From assembly GCA_943787205.1 (NCBI GenBank), contig CALSLN010000019.1:1-61006 (forward strand): a stretch of DNA of 61,006 nt, written 5' to 3'. The notes under the pieces are model-generated. The model was not told the DNA's origin. It did not search any database and was given only the letters and a program-made list of their open reading frames with translations. Below, piece by piece: positions 17,777 through 27,283 of this stretch. The position numbers and the translations under genes were made by a program. Within the stretch, counting starts at the first letter, position 1. The number at the start of each line of letters is the position of its first letter. The stretch comes from an uncultured Rhodospirillaceae bacterium. Lineage in GTDB: Bacteria; Pseudomonadota; Alphaproteobacteria; Rhodospirillales; Rhodospirillaceae.

Positions 17777-19453
17777 TCAAAGGTCTGCGGTAACGATCCT
17801 GTTTCGCCCGTTATTCTTCGCGTCATAGAGTCTTGCGTCTGCAGCACTATTCATGTCTGCACCAGTTTTGAAATCGGGGAACGATGCAATGTCCGCTGAA
17901 AAGGTAATCGAGAACGAGCCGTTCTCTGTCTCATGTACCATGGCCGCGCACGTTTCCCTGAGCTCTTCAAGGATTGAGGTAGCCGTTTCAACATCCGTAT
18001 TTGGCATGACAACGGCAAATTCTTCTCCGCCATAGCGTCCAACATGGTCGACGCGGCGTAACCGATTTCGCAGCATATGGGTGACGCGAAGCAGAACTTG
18101 GTCTCCAACCGCATGTCCGTAGGTGTCGTTGACGTTCTTGAAGTGATCTATGTCGACCATTGCCATGACCACATCGGTCTTGGTTCTGGCGGCGGCGCTA
18201 ATTTCACGCTCAAGGGCTCGGAGGATATTGGTGTGATTGAGAAGGCCCGTCAGGCTGTCTCTGTCTGTTAGTTTTTTTAGGTCGCGGTACCGGAGAGCTC
18301 GACTCGTAACGGCCGATACCAATTGGCTAGGTTTTAACGGTTTCACAAGAAAATCGTCAGCGCCCAAGTGTCGTGCTTCCAACTGCAACGCAATTCGGCT
18401 CTCCGTTGACAAGAACAGAATTGGAACTGTTGTGTAGGCCGGAAACTGTCGCACGATTTGCGCGAGCTCAAGGCCAGTGCATGAGCCGAGGTAAAGATCC
18501 ATAACGATGATGTCTGCGGCCATGCTTGCCAACTCATTTAAGAGAGTTGATGGATCGCTGACGATCCGCACGTGCATGCCTGCATGTTCCAACGTAAGTT
18601 GATAGAACTTCGCTAGAGTTTCGTCATCCTCCATCACGACAACACGTAATGGTGCGCCCGTGAGGCTTTCTTCAATGGTGCTCATACGCGCAAATACGTC
18701 GTCGCGTTCTAGGGGGGTCACCATGAAATCTGTTGCGCCGTGTCGAACGGACTGCAACCGTTCAGTAAAACCACCATGCTCCCCGATCGCGGCGATAGGG
18801 ACGAGCTCTTCTAGGTCATGTTTCTTAAGCCAAGCGAGCGCGTCCTGCATCGAACTTACAGTCGCCAAGAGAACCGCCGGGTCGCCAGCAATAACCGAGC
18901 CTGGCGGGGTCTCATTTTTGATCTGCGTAAGGTCGTAGCCGATCTCGTTTAGGACAGCGAGCGCAGCAGATTCAGGATCTAGGTCGCCAAATAGCAAGAC
19001 ATGAAACGTACTGTTGCCGACACTAGGGTCAAACGTAACATTCAGGTCATCAAGCACGACAGTTTCGCCAGGCTCGTCCACGGCGCGCTCTAGATCGCTG
19101 ATTAGTAGATCAATCTGGTCGACTTCTTCTTCCGTCAAAGTCGCCTTGTTCTCTAGCAGCAACCGAAAGAGGCTATCCAGTGGCGCAGCGGTCTGACTTA
19201 TTTTCGGAAATCCGAAGCTTTTTCCCGCTCCAGCGAGGCCATGGGCAATGTCTTGGATGCGAGAGATACTCTCAGCGCCTGCGCTGTAATCAGAATTATG
19301 CGGAAGGTTGGTCCACGCGTCACGAACCTCTCCGACACTTTCTCTTAAGGTCGACGCGAACTCGGCACTAAGGGCACGAATTCGTTCGGCAAGAATGTCC
19401 GAAGGGCTCTTATTTTCTGAGGCGCCGGATGGGGCCAATGGTCTCACCTCCAA
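17777..19453 (-). CDS. Hpt-receiver-receiver-GGDEF diguanylate cyclase
   Basis: A 558-residue soluble signalling protein. Order: an Hpt-like helical bundle with DIAHGLAGAGKSFGF, a degenerate receiver (about 155-255, VLLFGDLDPES to ATDFMVTPLERDD) in which the conserved KP is TP and no clear phosphoacceptor Asp is seen, a complete receiver (VVVMEDDE, phosphoacceptor in IIVMDLYLG, VKPLKP), and a GGDEF domain with an intact GGEEF active site. An RRVD I-site lies five residues before GGEEF. It should make c-di-GMP under phosphorelay control with product inhibition, PleD-like. The start is a TTG with weak ribosome site; GTG 19447 is possible. Confidence 0.9.
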   Translation of the reverse strand: MEVRPLAPSGASENKSPSDILAERIRALSAEFASTLRESVGEVRDAWTNLPHNSDYSAGAESISRIQDIAHGLAGAGKSFGFPKISQTAAPLDSLFRLLLENKATLTEEEVDQIDLLISDLERAVDEPGETVVLDDLNVTFDPSVGNSTFHVLLFGDLDPESAALAVLNEIGYDLTQIKNETPPGSVIAGDPAVLLATVSSMQDALAWLKKHDLEELVPIAAIGEHGGFTERLQSVRHGATDFMVTPLERDDVFARMSTIEESLTGAPLRVVVMEDDETLAKFYQLTLEHAGMHVRIVSDPSTLLNELASMAADIIVMDLYLGSCTGLELAQIVRQFPAYTTVPILFLSTESRIALQLEARHLGADDFLVKPLKPSQLVSAVTSRALRYRDLKKLTDRDSLTGLLNHTNILRALEREISAAARTKTDVVMAMVDIDHFKNVNDTYGHAVGDQVLLRVTHMLRNRLRRVDHVGRYGGEEFAVVMPNTDVETATSILEELRETCAAMVHETENGSFSITFSADIASFPDFKTGADMNSAADARLYDAKNNGRNRIVTADL

Positions 19454-19685
19454 CGCGAACAGACCGGGGATTAGTAAACGTGACGGTTCGCTAGCGAAGC
19501 GTCAATAGCAGTTCGTAGGGCTTCACGAGTATTTCTCTCATCAAGGTGGTGCGTAGGCACGGTTGGTTGTCATGCTATCAGTCTTGTCTAAGACCTTGAA
19601 ACACTTAAGGTTAGGGCACAAAGTATTGGTTCTCCTCTGACTTGGAAGGCACTCCGGGTGGGGACGCGATTGGATTGAGGCAACA

Positions 19686-20735
19686 GTGACCGACGCACCT
19701 GCCATAGCTGATGAAGACGATCAGGTTCTCGGCGACGTCTTTTTTGAACTCCCGCTTTTGAAGTGGAACATGTTTGAAAGCCCTTCGCTTTTGCAGTCCA
19801 AAATCGTTTTGCTCAGTGATCTACACCCGGTCGTTGATATGTTTAACGATGCCGGCGTAGGTGTTGGTGCTCGAAGCTCTACGGAAATTATATCTGAGCT
19901 CAAGCTCTCGGATAAAGACCGCAAACGATTGGTCGCTTTACTCGGTGCGCGTAGTTACGACGTTTACTCAGTCCGTGCGGCCATGAGTGATCAGCTGACC
20001 GATGAGGAACTAGAGCGCATTCGTATTCCAGAGGCGGAACGGAAACGCCTGCAGTTCTATCTGAATAACTACTCTCGTGGTTTGCTCAGTGTCATACTGA
20101 AGGGCACGGATATAGAAATTACAAACCGATCTTCTCTTACGACGATTCTTGATGGCGGGAACAGAGAGAAGGTGCTCGGCAACCTGATCGATATTGCCAA
20201 CCGTCTTCGCATCGAGCCTGAAGAGATCGTTAATTACATCGGAAAGTTATCCGAGGTAATCCTCGCGATCTCATATTACCACCGTGTCTACGACAATATG
20301 ATTGAGGACCTTAAAGATCTGCTTCTCCAAGTCCGAAAGATGCAAACGGACCAAGCGTTGTGTCATCGTTTTCCAGGCTTGAAAGACGATGCCATGGAGG
20401 TTTTGGGATTCGGTCGCGATACGCTTGGGGGGCTGAATTCTTATTTCGATAAGTTCAAAAAGGTCGAACGGTTTTTTGATACGGAGATCACGCCAGAAAA
20501 ATTCCGTTCACTTAGAGACGGCGTTGAGGCGCATTTTCGTGCAATAGGGAAAGTCCTTTGCTTTTGGCAAATTAAGGTGGATCACTGGACGAACCGTTTT
20601 ATCGATAGTCGCGGTCGCTTAAAGGATTCTACGTCGGAGCAGCGCTATAACTATTTTAAAGAAGAGCTGCACTACAATATCTACTTAATCCGGGAAACGC
20701 TCGACACGGTTAAGAATGCTGAAATTCCGTTATAG
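19686..20735 (+). CDS. Hypothetical cytosolic helical protein, 349 residues
   Basis: GTG start preceded by GAGG. The protein is charged, mostly helical and has no membrane segment or signal. It contains a segment IANRLRIEPEEIVNYIGKL and a Leu/Lys-rich middle (DNMIEDLKDLLLQVRKM). I do not recognise it. It is divergent from the diguanylate cyclase, with a shared 230-base upstream region, so a regulatory link is possible. The frame is long and clean, so the gene is real. Confidence 0.75.
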   Translation: MTDAPAIADEDDQVLGDVFFELPLLKWNMFESPSLLQSKIVLLSDLHPVVDMFNDAGVGVGARSSTEIISELKLSDKDRKRLVALLGARSYDVYSVRAAMSDQLTDEELERIRIPEAERKRLQFYLNNYSRGLLSVILKGTDIEITNRSSLTTILDGGNREKVLGNLIDIANRLRIEPEEIVNYIGKLSEVILAISYYHRVYDNMIEDLKDLLLQVRKMQTDQALCHRFPGLKDDAMEVLGFGRDTLGGLNSYFDKFKKVERFFDTEITPEKFRSLRDGVEAHFRAIGKVLCFWQIKVDHWTNRFIDSRGRLKDSTSEQRYNYFKEELHYNIYLIRETLDTVKNAEIPL

Positions 20736-20751
20736 CGAAGGAACTAAAACA

Positions 20752-21363
20752 ATGAACGCGTCCATAAATGCGGCCTTGCTGCTTTCTTTGTCTTTGCTCG
20801 GTAGCCCGGCAAACGCTGAAACGATGAAACCCTGGTGGTCTCAAGAGGTCACCGAATGTGATGTGCAGGCGTCGCACGGTCTTGACCCGTTTCATGTGGC
20901 GCCGCCGCAATCCCGGAGCACTATGGATTTTGAAAAAGCCGAAGCTGCGTGCTTAGAAGCCGTTGGTAATGACCCGGAGAACCCACGCCTGAACTATCAG
21001 ATGGGTCGTGTTTTTGGCTACAGTGGGCAATGGGAAAAAGCGATGCCGTATCGGCTTAAAGCCGTTGAGGCCGAGTACCCCCAGTCTTTGTTTGTCATTG
21101 GGTTCCTTTATTTCACCGGCACCACAATCGATGAAAAGAACTCTTGCAAGACGGTAAAGATGTGGCGACGAGCCGCCGAGTTAGGCCGTATGGCTGCACA
21201 GGTGGCATTACCCCGGCACTATATGCGTGGCGATTTTGCGTCCTGTGGGGTCGATGTGCCGACGAGCGAATTAGCCTCATACCTTGATGCGGCGGATGCC
21301 CAAACCAGCGACTTCTATACGTCGATGCTTATCGAAGACCTGAAAACGGAACTTGGTCAGTAG
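20752..21363 (+). CDS. Exported Sel1/TPR-like repeat protein
   Basis: ATG 20752 follows an AAGGA site 16 bases after the preceding gene. The start gives a signal peptide (INAALLLSLSLLGSPANA). The mature part has TPR/Sel1-like units (DFEKAEAACLEAVGNDPENP, QWEKAMPYRLKAVEAEYPQS, then a Sel1-type stretch around KMWRRAAELGRMAAQVALPR) and four cysteines. It is likely periplasmic and cotranscribed with the 349-residue protein. Function unknown. Confidence 0.75.
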   Translation: MNASINAALLLSLSLLGSPANAETMKPWWSQEVTECDVQASHGLDPFHVAPPQSRSTMDFEKAEAACLEAVGNDPENPRLNYQMGRVFGYSGQWEKAMPYRLKAVEAEYPQSLFVIGFLYFTGTTIDEKNSCKTVKMWRRAAELGRMAAQVALPRHYMRGDFASCGVDVPTSELASYLDAADAQTSDFYTSMLIEDLKTELGQ

Positions 21364-21366
21364 GGC

Positions 21367-21711
21367 CTACTTAGCGAATGATGCGTTGTATTGTGCCACC
21401 ATTTTGTCGCTGATTTTGCGGCCATCAACGTGAATTTCTGTCGCTGCAGCATTGCCTGATTCAAAATCGAACTTGCAGGACACGTTTCGTTTTTCTTCTT
21501 TGCCTGATTGCCGCATGGCTGTGAAGCGGACGTAAACTTCAGGCCGAGGCTGTTCTGCCGCGGTATCGTCGATGATGTCTGTGATTGCGAATTTATCATA
21601 TGACGCAGTATAGAACTGCATTGCGACCTCTTCACAAAATCCAGCGTAGTCCTCGGAGCAGCCGGTTAATGCCAATCCCGCAAGTGCCGCAAATCCCCAT
21701 TGTAGTCGCAT
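21367..21711 (-). CDS. Small lipoprotein
   Basis: From ATG 21711 the product begins MRLQWGFAALAGLALTGC, a standard lipobox, so it is probably a 114-residue membrane-anchored lipoprotein. The remainder has a Cys pair (GFCEEV, VSCKFD) that could form a disulfide. It converges on the Sel1-like gene with a 3-base gap. I do not recognise the family. The frame could start at 21753, but that hides the lipobox. Confidence 0.7.
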   Translation of the reverse strand: MRLQWGFAALAGLALTGCSEDYAGFCEEVAMQFYTASYDKFAITDIIDDTAAEQPRPEVYVRFTAMRQSGKEEKRNVSCKFDFESGNAAATEIHVDGRKISDKMVAQYNASFAK

Positions 21712-21854
21712 TTTGAACCTCGTTTTCCCATCCCATTTGCTACAGAGTGGCACAGCTTTTGGTCAGAAAACAGGGGGTATGAAGCTACCAATGCCAACGC
21801 CCGCAGTCTGTGCGATTGGTGTGCGGCGATTTGTATCTACCGCGCTGTATCCCT

Positions 21855-22784
21855 TTAACCAGCGTCGCCTGGCATGACCTCTGGTGGCATATCTCTCGCC
21901 CATAGAGTCTCAGGATCGATATAAGCTCCGGTCCATTCCGTCGGTGCGGACATAAAGTTTGGAAAGTGTTTTTCCGCATACGCTGGCACTGAGCCTGCAA
22001 CCTCGTCCAGGGTATCCGCCTTTTTTGAGATATCCCGTCGATAGGTCCGGCCGGGGTCTTGTCCCATCAGCATCCATGGATACCACGGGCCATGGCGCTG
22101 TCCTGTGGTGACCGCTTTCACGGACGTGAGACCAGGGTTTTCCAATTCATCAAGGCGCGCGATGGCTTGTGCTTGTTGATTTTTGTAGTACATCGCACCG
22201 ACAGAAGCCCGCGGCCATTTTTCTGGTGTGATCGGATTTTTCTTGATGATTTTTCCGTCAGACCAGCGGATGACATCGTTTCCGTCCACTTGCCATTCCA
22301 CCCGTAGCCTTGTGTGATCGTTTATCGGCTCCATAGGCTTCGTGATGTAATGAAGTGTCGAGGCGTAGTTGACGACCTCAACCTCTTGCTCGAGCCACGG
22401 GTTGTACCAACTTTGGAGTACGTTGCCTGTTTCGAGATCTAAGTAGCATATTGTGAAGTTGGACATGCTTTTGTACGAGCCGTCATCTTGCTTGTATGAC
22501 GTGCTGAACCCTAAAGATGCAGCATAAAACATCGGCTCTAGAATTTTTCCATCCTCAAGAATGGCGTGCACGATTCCTTTGCTCCAGGAAATGGTTTCCT
22601 TGCCATCTTCCAGGTCACTGTTCATTTTTATCAGCGCGTATAGCTGATCTTGTGGATCATTGAAGTCTAAAGTGCGACTGGCGGCAGCCTTGACCAATGT
22701 CGGTGCAACAGGAGTGGCGGCCAGTCCCGCAGCCAAGCTGAGTGCCGCGCGTCGAGACGATGAAGTTTTCTTGCATCCATTCAT
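21855..22784 (-). CDS. DUF1838 family exported protein
   Basis: A 309-residue protein with a Tat-like signal (SSSRRAALSLAAGLAATPV). It belongs to the same family as the product of 52647-53498 by shared pattern: an N-terminal LDFNDPQDQLYALIKMN, a FYSDLETG-type segment (CYLDLETGNVLQSWYNPW), and matching length. DUF1838 members are periplasmic proteins of unknown biochemistry. It is the last gene of a four-gene run with a TonB receptor, an HdeA-like protein and a glutamine amidotransferase, 10 bases after the amidotransferase. Confidence 0.85.
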   Translation of the reverse strand: MNGCKKTSSSRRAALSLAAGLAATPVAPTLVKAAASRTLDFNDPQDQLYALIKMNSDLEDGKETISWSKGIVHAILEDGKILEPMFYAASLGFSTSYKQDDGSYKSMSNFTICYLDLETGNVLQSWYNPWLEQEVEVVNYASTLHYITKPMEPINDHTRLRVEWQVDGNDVIRWSDGKIIKKNPITPEKWPRASVGAMYYKNQQAQAIARLDELENPGLTSVKAVTTGQRHGPWYPWMLMGQDPGRTYRRDISKKADTLDEVAGSVPAYAEKHFPNFMSAPTEWTGAYIDPETLWARDMPPEVMPGDAG

Positions 22785-22794
22785 AGTGACGCTC

Positions 22795-23640
22795 CTAAGC
22801 TCTCCGGATTAACCCATTAACCCAGTTCCTGACTTCGTTGAGTCGAATGGTATCGTCCAAGATGTCATCTCCGATACCCGTTTTATCTCGAAGGTCTTGC
22901 CGGGTGGGGTCTACGTGAAGTGCCCTCATGTCGTCCGCGAGGGCACGAATACTATCAAAGTTTGTATAGAACCCCTCTGATACCAACGCCTTACGTTGAC
23001 GCCAGAGAATCGCACCGAGTGCTGCGTGAAATTCTGGGTGATACTGCACGCCTGTAAAAATGGTGCGACCGGCAGGGAATGTTGCCGCTTGAATCGGTGC
23101 CATGTCGTTTTTTGCTAGGACGACTCCTCCTGGTGGCAATGCGTTCACAATGTCCTCATGGATCATCGAGGCCTCGAACACGGGCGCACGGCCATCGAAC
23201 ACGGAATGACGCAGCCCAGCTTCAGTTAGCGCCAATTCTCGGCCAACACCGAATTCTCGGCCTTTTGGATTGCGTGAGACTTTGCCGCCACTAGCCACGC
23301 TGGCGATCTGAATTGCGAAGCAACTTCCGAATCCTGGAACCCCGGCTTCAAACACGGTTTTAGTAAATTCTATTTGCTGTTGCACCGAGGCGTTCTGCGT
23401 CTCAGTGACGCTCACCACTGAGCCCGTCCATACGGCGCCATCGAAATCTCCAAGAGCGGTGCCGGCGGGGAGGGGGCTGTCTTGATCTGCGGCGTACACG
23501 GTCTCGCATACGACCCCTGAGCGACACGTCTGCAATGTGTTTTGGTATAACTGAGCCGCTACCGTCGCGCCGTCTTCTACCAGTTTCTCTCTCACCCGCT
23601 TTGGGTAGCCATCAATTATGAGAATGCGTGGGCCGTTCAC
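22795..23640 (-). CDS. Class I glutamine amidotransferase-like protein
   Basis: A 281-residue stand-alone GATase of the GMP-synthase type. The nucleophile is in GFGSCFAIQIA (Cys107) and the His-Glu pair is in QYHPEF (His201, Glu203), so the triad is complete. Such enzymes take ammonia from glutamine or cleave gamma-glutamyl bonds; no synthetase domain is fused and none is adjacent, so the acceptor is unknown. It is 7 bases downstream of the HdeA-like gene and 10 bases upstream of DUF1838. No signal peptide, so cytoplasmic, unlike its neighbours. Confidence 0.85.
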   Translation of the reverse strand: MNGPRILIIDGYPKRVREKLVEDGATVAAQLYQNTLQTCRSGVVCETVYAADQDSPLPAGTALGDFDGAVWTGSVVSVTETQNASVQQQIEFTKTVFEAGVPGFGSCFAIQIASVASGGKVSRNPKGREFGVGRELALTEAGLRHSVFDGRAPVFEASMIHEDIVNALPPGGVVLAKNDMAPIQAATFPAGRTIFTGVQYHPEFHAALGAILWRQRKALVSEGFYTNFDSIRALADDMRALHVDPTRQDLRDKTGIGDDILDDTIRLNEVRNWVNGLIRRA

Positions 23641-23647
23641 GACGGTG

Positions 23648-23965
23648 CTATGGATGCTGATTGAGCGCGTCCTGCCGAATGCGCTCGTTCAAAATATCCA
23701 AGACCCGTGCGTTCGGCTCGTTTGCAGCGCAGCCGTTTTGCACCATTAAGCCAAGAGCAGAAAGGCTTGCGTCACTGAGTTTGGCGGTGCCGTGCATGTG
23801 GTTGAAGTAGCCGTCGAGCCAAGCCAGCAGAAAGGAAAGTTCTTCTTCTCCCAACGCCATGAGGTGTTGGCATTCAATGGTGTCCATTTGAATGGGGGCG
23901 TTATCCTCAGCTGCTGCAATCGAAGCAAAGAGGATTGAAACGGCGAGGGCGACAAACTTATGCAC
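23648..23965 (-). CDS. HdeA-like small periplasmic protein
   Basis: 105 residues with a signal peptide (VALAVSILFASIAAA) and an HdeA-type core: CQHLMALGEEELSFLLAWLDGYFN, with a second Cys at NGCAAN. HdeA proteins buffer unfolding in the acidified periplasm; that role is inference. It is related in pattern to the two-unit protein at 1938-2573. It lies 23 bases after the TonB receptor gene in the same run. Confidence 0.75.
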   Translation of the reverse strand: MHKFVALAVSILFASIAAAEDNAPIQMDTIECQHLMALGEEELSFLLAWLDGYFNHMHGTAKLSDASLSALGLMVQNGCAANEPNARVLDILNERIRQDALNQHP

Positions 23966-23988
23966 GGTCTAGTCCTGGGTTAAGGTGC

Positions 23989-26139
23989 CTAGAACGTACC
24001 ACGTATCCCAAAACCGTAGAAAGCACCGTTCTTTATGGTCCTGAATTCGGTCCGTAGAATCCCTCCATCCGCTTGCGAGGCTTGGAATACAGTTCTGTTT
24101 CGCTTGCTTTTGGGTTGAAGGATATTCCCCCAGAACACACGGCCTACAATGCCATTGTCAAACCGCTTTTCCGCAAAGAGTCGAACATCAAATCCCGTGG
24201 TGGCACGCTCAAGCGTATCGAAATCACTTTCGATCTTTGGGCCATTCGCTGCCACAACAGCCCCGTATGATATGCCGAGAGATTGCAGGTCATGGCGGGC
24301 ATCCATGCTCAGTTTGTATTTTTGTTGGTCAGCAAAGCGCCTATTGAGGCCTGTAAACGGGTCTTCTACTTGGGAATCTTGCCAGAGGAATGTCACAGAA
24401 AGGACCGCATCGATCAGGCCAAGCTGGCGCAATTGAAGACTTGTTTCAATCTCAGCGCCGTAATGCTTGCCCGAACTCAGGTTGCCGGGCGCAGAATCGT
24501 TGATTCCAAACGGAACCTGATCATTCACGTCCGTGACTTGGCGGTAAAACGCACGGAGATTGATGACGCCAGCCTGATTGGCCAGGCGATGTTCCGTACC
24601 AATCTCAAAGTCCCAGGATTTTTCAGGGGCGAGGGCAGGGTTGCCTGCATCTATTTCGCCGTCATCCCGGTCTAAGTCAGCAACGAAATCGTCAAACTCG
24701 AGTTGGCCTATATCTCGCCGGGCGGAGGCAAAGAATTGCGTACGATCCGTTGCGGTGTAGTAGACATCGATACTTGGCTTTACAAAGTTGAACTTCCGAC
24801 TGGTGTCCACGTCTGAACCCAGTTGATCAAGCCAGGAGTACTCGGCTGCAAAACCTGTTTCGACTTCCAGGTTTGAAGCGGCGTTCCAACTGTGACTGGT
24901 GAAGACTTCAACGCGATCTTCTGACACAACTTGGTCCGCATTAAAGACGTCTCGAGCAAGCTGCAATCCGTTACTAATGTCAAAGAAAGTTTGTGTTTTG
25001 TCGAGGGAGTTGATTGCGCCTTCTACACCGAGTTCTAGGCTGTGTTTTTTCGCAAGGCGCCAGTCCAATGTGGCGCGCACGATCTTTTCAGTGGATGTTT
25101 CATCGCGGGCGTCTCCCGAGATGAGGGCGGCTAAGTCGGGTTCGATGGCGAATGAAAAGTCTTCGTTCTCGCGGTCTTCTTTATCAACGGCGTAAACGAA
25201 CAAACTCTTGAAGGTGAGGCTCTTCCCCAACGGAATGCTGTAGTCGCCACTAACTTCGTATTTGAGATCTGTGCCGGACAATTGCTCAACGCTGCCACCA
25301 TTTGCCGTCAGAGAGCTGTCCATACCCACGAGGGATTCGAACTGGACATCGCGCTGACTGCTAATTGGTCGGTTTTCAACAAAGCCGCTGAGTTGGGCTT
25401 GATGATTCTTGCCCCATGAATAGGCAACGCGACCGCGTCCAACATAACGGCGACTTTCCATTCGCCGTCGCTCTGTGCGGTCAATGATCAGGGCGCCTTG
25501 TGAATCTGAAAGGAACTCCCGTTGCACGCGTGGCAACTGACGGGGGCGGGTCTCACCAGATAACGTGTAGCTCCACTTGCCAGGCTCGCCGCTGATCGAC
25601 CCCGCAAGTGTGGGCATGACTTGTCCGTCGGTGAAGAAAACAGAGCCTACGTTCCACGTGCCTCCTGGGCGGCCGGTGTCTGTTAGGACGACGTTGATCA
25701 CGCGCCCGCCAACGTCGGCATCGATTTCGCGCACGTTGCCGGTGATAACTTCAATGCGTTCGACTTGGCTCGCGGGTATGCGTTGAAAGTAATCTTGAAT
25801 GCTGTTGCCTTTGGTTGTCAGGCGCTTCCCGTTGATAAGAATCTGGGTCGTCTGTGACCTTAAGCCTCTGCGGTCATCGTCTCCCGACAGAGTGCCACCA
25901 TCGCTCAGAGCCCCAGCCGCACCCGGCACGCGTTCAAGCATATCTTTCGCGTGGCTGGGTCGATAGGCAGTAAAGAAGTCGGGCTCGTAGACGGTAATTC
26001 CGTCTTCTTGTTCTGCTGATGGGGGCGATTGCTGGGCCGATGCTGCTGATTCCAGCATGACTGCGACGCAGCACGTTAAGACAAAAGCTTTCCAATAGTG
26101 TCGCAAGCGGGTCACTCCATCAGCGGGGAGCTCTATCAT
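23989..26139 (-). CDS. TonB-dependent outer-membrane receptor
   Basis: A 716-residue outer-membrane receptor. It has a signal peptide ending CVAVMLESAASAQ, then a plug domain (ILINGKRLTTKGNSIQDYFQRIPASQVERIEVITG) and a beta-barrel with repeated aromatic-polar strands to the C-terminal Phe (GIRGTF). The plug pattern with LINGKR and RIPASQVERIEV is shared by many receptors for siderophores, vitamins or oligosaccharides; ligand cannot be assigned. The gene heads a run with HdeA-like, GATase and DUF1838 genes. A TonB box is not obvious. Confidence 0.93.
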   Translation of the reverse strand: MIELPADGVTRLRHYWKAFVLTCCVAVMLESAASAQQSPPSAEQEDGITVYEPDFFTAYRPSHAKDMLERVPGAAGALSDGGTLSGDDDRRGLRSQTTQILINGKRLTTKGNSIQDYFQRIPASQVERIEVITGNVREIDADVGGRVINVVLTDTGRPGGTWNVGSVFFTDGQVMPTLAGSISGEPGKWSYTLSGETRPRQLPRVQREFLSDSQGALIIDRTERRRMESRRYVGRGRVAYSWGKNHQAQLSGFVENRPISSQRDVQFESLVGMDSSLTANGGSVEQLSGTDLKYEVSGDYSIPLGKSLTFKSLFVYAVDKEDRENEDFSFAIEPDLAALISGDARDETSTEKIVRATLDWRLAKKHSLELGVEGAINSLDKTQTFFDISNGLQLARDVFNADQVVSEDRVEVFTSHSWNAASNLEVETGFAAEYSWLDQLGSDVDTSRKFNFVKPSIDVYYTATDRTQFFASARRDIGQLEFDDFVADLDRDDGEIDAGNPALAPEKSWDFEIGTEHRLANQAGVINLRAFYRQVTDVNDQVPFGINDSAPGNLSSGKHYGAEIETSLQLRQLGLIDAVLSVTFLWQDSQVEDPFTGLNRRFADQQKYKLSMDARHDLQSLGISYGAVVAANGPKIESDFDTLERATTGFDVRLFAEKRFDNGIVGRVFWGNILQPKSKRNRTVFQASQADGGILRTEFRTIKNGAFYGFGIRGTF

Positions 26140-26243
26140 CGCGTGATCATCCCGCTGAAGCTCATGAACCCGTTAACCGTTCTACCTAAGTCTATACGGG
26201 TAAGCGCTCAATCAGGTCCATGCATTTGTCATGGATTTATAAT

Positions 26244-26813
26244 CTATTCTCGTTCTGTGATCGCACGAATTGTACGGACATGTTCCTCTTGCGCCGCCGT
26301 TTCTATAGCTTCGGGCCGTTGCGCGCGGATCTGAGTGATGGCGTCGTTATTCGGGACTCCCAGTTCTGCGAGTAGGCGCGCGGCAATCATACCGGCTCGC
26401 CCTCGGCCGCCGCGACAATGCAACAGAACGGTCTCGCCGCTGCAGATTGCTTGCCGGAGGGTTTCGCCGACAGACACCCATGTGTCCTCCCAATCCGCGG
26501 TCGGGATTTTTAAATCAACAATAGGACAGTGCAGCCAGACGATGTTGCGAGATGCACAAGCGGCTTCGATTGTCTCGCTGGATAACGCACAGGCCGTGAT
26601 CTCATGTCCTTCCATGAGGGTTACCATGGTCTTGGCTCCGGCCTCGCGTGCCGCGTCCAAGTCCATGTCCAAATCACGATCCCACGGGCCAGTCGCAGCG
26701 TTTGGCTGTTTCTTGCCCGGGCACATCGTAAATAAGATGCGGCCCTCACCGTCGGGAATGGAAACTGACGCGAGAGGCAAGGGGTGTGTATCGCTCGTTT
26801 TTACTGGGCGCAT
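26244..26813 (-). CDS. Protein-tyrosine/dual-specificity phosphatase
   Basis: 189 residues with the phosphatase signature HCRGGRGRAG (HCx5R; Cys133, Arg139) and an upstream candidate general-acid region IVDLKIPTADWED. This matches the CDKN3-like bacterial phosphatases. It should remove phosphate from protein or small-molecule substrates in the cytoplasm. It follows a helical protein gene by 8 bases, at the end of the MBL-arsC run. The arsenate/phosphate theme may reflect thiol-phosphatase chemistry, which is inference. Confidence 0.85.
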   Translation of the reverse strand: MRPVKTSDTHPLPLASVSIPDGEGRILFTMCPGKKQPNAATGPWDRDLDMDLDAAREAGAKTMVTLMEGHEITACALSSETIEAACASRNIVWLHCPIVDLKIPTADWEDTWVSVGETLRQAICSGETVLLHCRGGRGRAGMIAARLLAELGVPNNDAITQIRAQRPEAIETAAQEEHVRTIRAITERE

Positions 26814-26821
26814 GTTCGACC

Positions 26822-27283
26822 TTACTGTGCCGCCGGAGGGCGAGGCACTTCCACTTGATGTCCATTAAGTCGCAACCATCGCACCCAATCATCCTGCAAC
26901 TGGCTAGCTTGCCGAGCGAGCTGGCGGTCCTGTGACGTCAGGGCGCGGATGTAAATCTGCGTGCTGGGCACAAAGAGATCATGCCAAGCCTCGGGTAAAT
27001 CAGAGTGAAGCTTCGCGAGTACGTCGTCGCGGACGAGGCTGGCTTGTCGTGCAGCCTCTTCATAGCGGCCGACGAGATAGATGGCATCGCTTGGGTCAAT
27101 GATCCCGCCTTTATTATTGGCGTAGGCAATTGCCTCGCGAACTTCGAGCATGGCTTGATGGTAGTGCTGGGCATTTGCCGCATCTGCTGGTTCCCATTGT
27201 GTCAAAAGCATCCACAAGCCAGTGAGAACGGTTGCTGAAAGTGCAGCTAACCCAGTGTATTTTTGCTGACGACTGAGGTTCAA
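26822..27283 (-). CDS. Hypothetical membrane-anchored helical protein
   Basis: 153 residues. TTG 27283 overlaps the arsC stop by four bases (TTGA). One N-terminal membrane helix (YTGLAALSATVLTGLWMLLTQW) is followed by a helical, Ala/Gln-rich extracytoplasmic part and a Pro-rich tail. I do not recognise it. Its place between arsC and a phosphatase gene with tight spacing shows cotranscription. Confidence 0.65.
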   Translation of the reverse strand: MNLSRQQKYTGLAALSATVLTGLWMLLTQWEPADAANAQHYHQAMLEVREAIAYANNKGGIIDPSDAIYLVGRYEEAARQASLVRDDVLAKLHSDLPEAWHDLFVPSTQIYIRALTSQDRQLARQASQLQDDWVRWLRLNGHQVEVPRPPAAQ

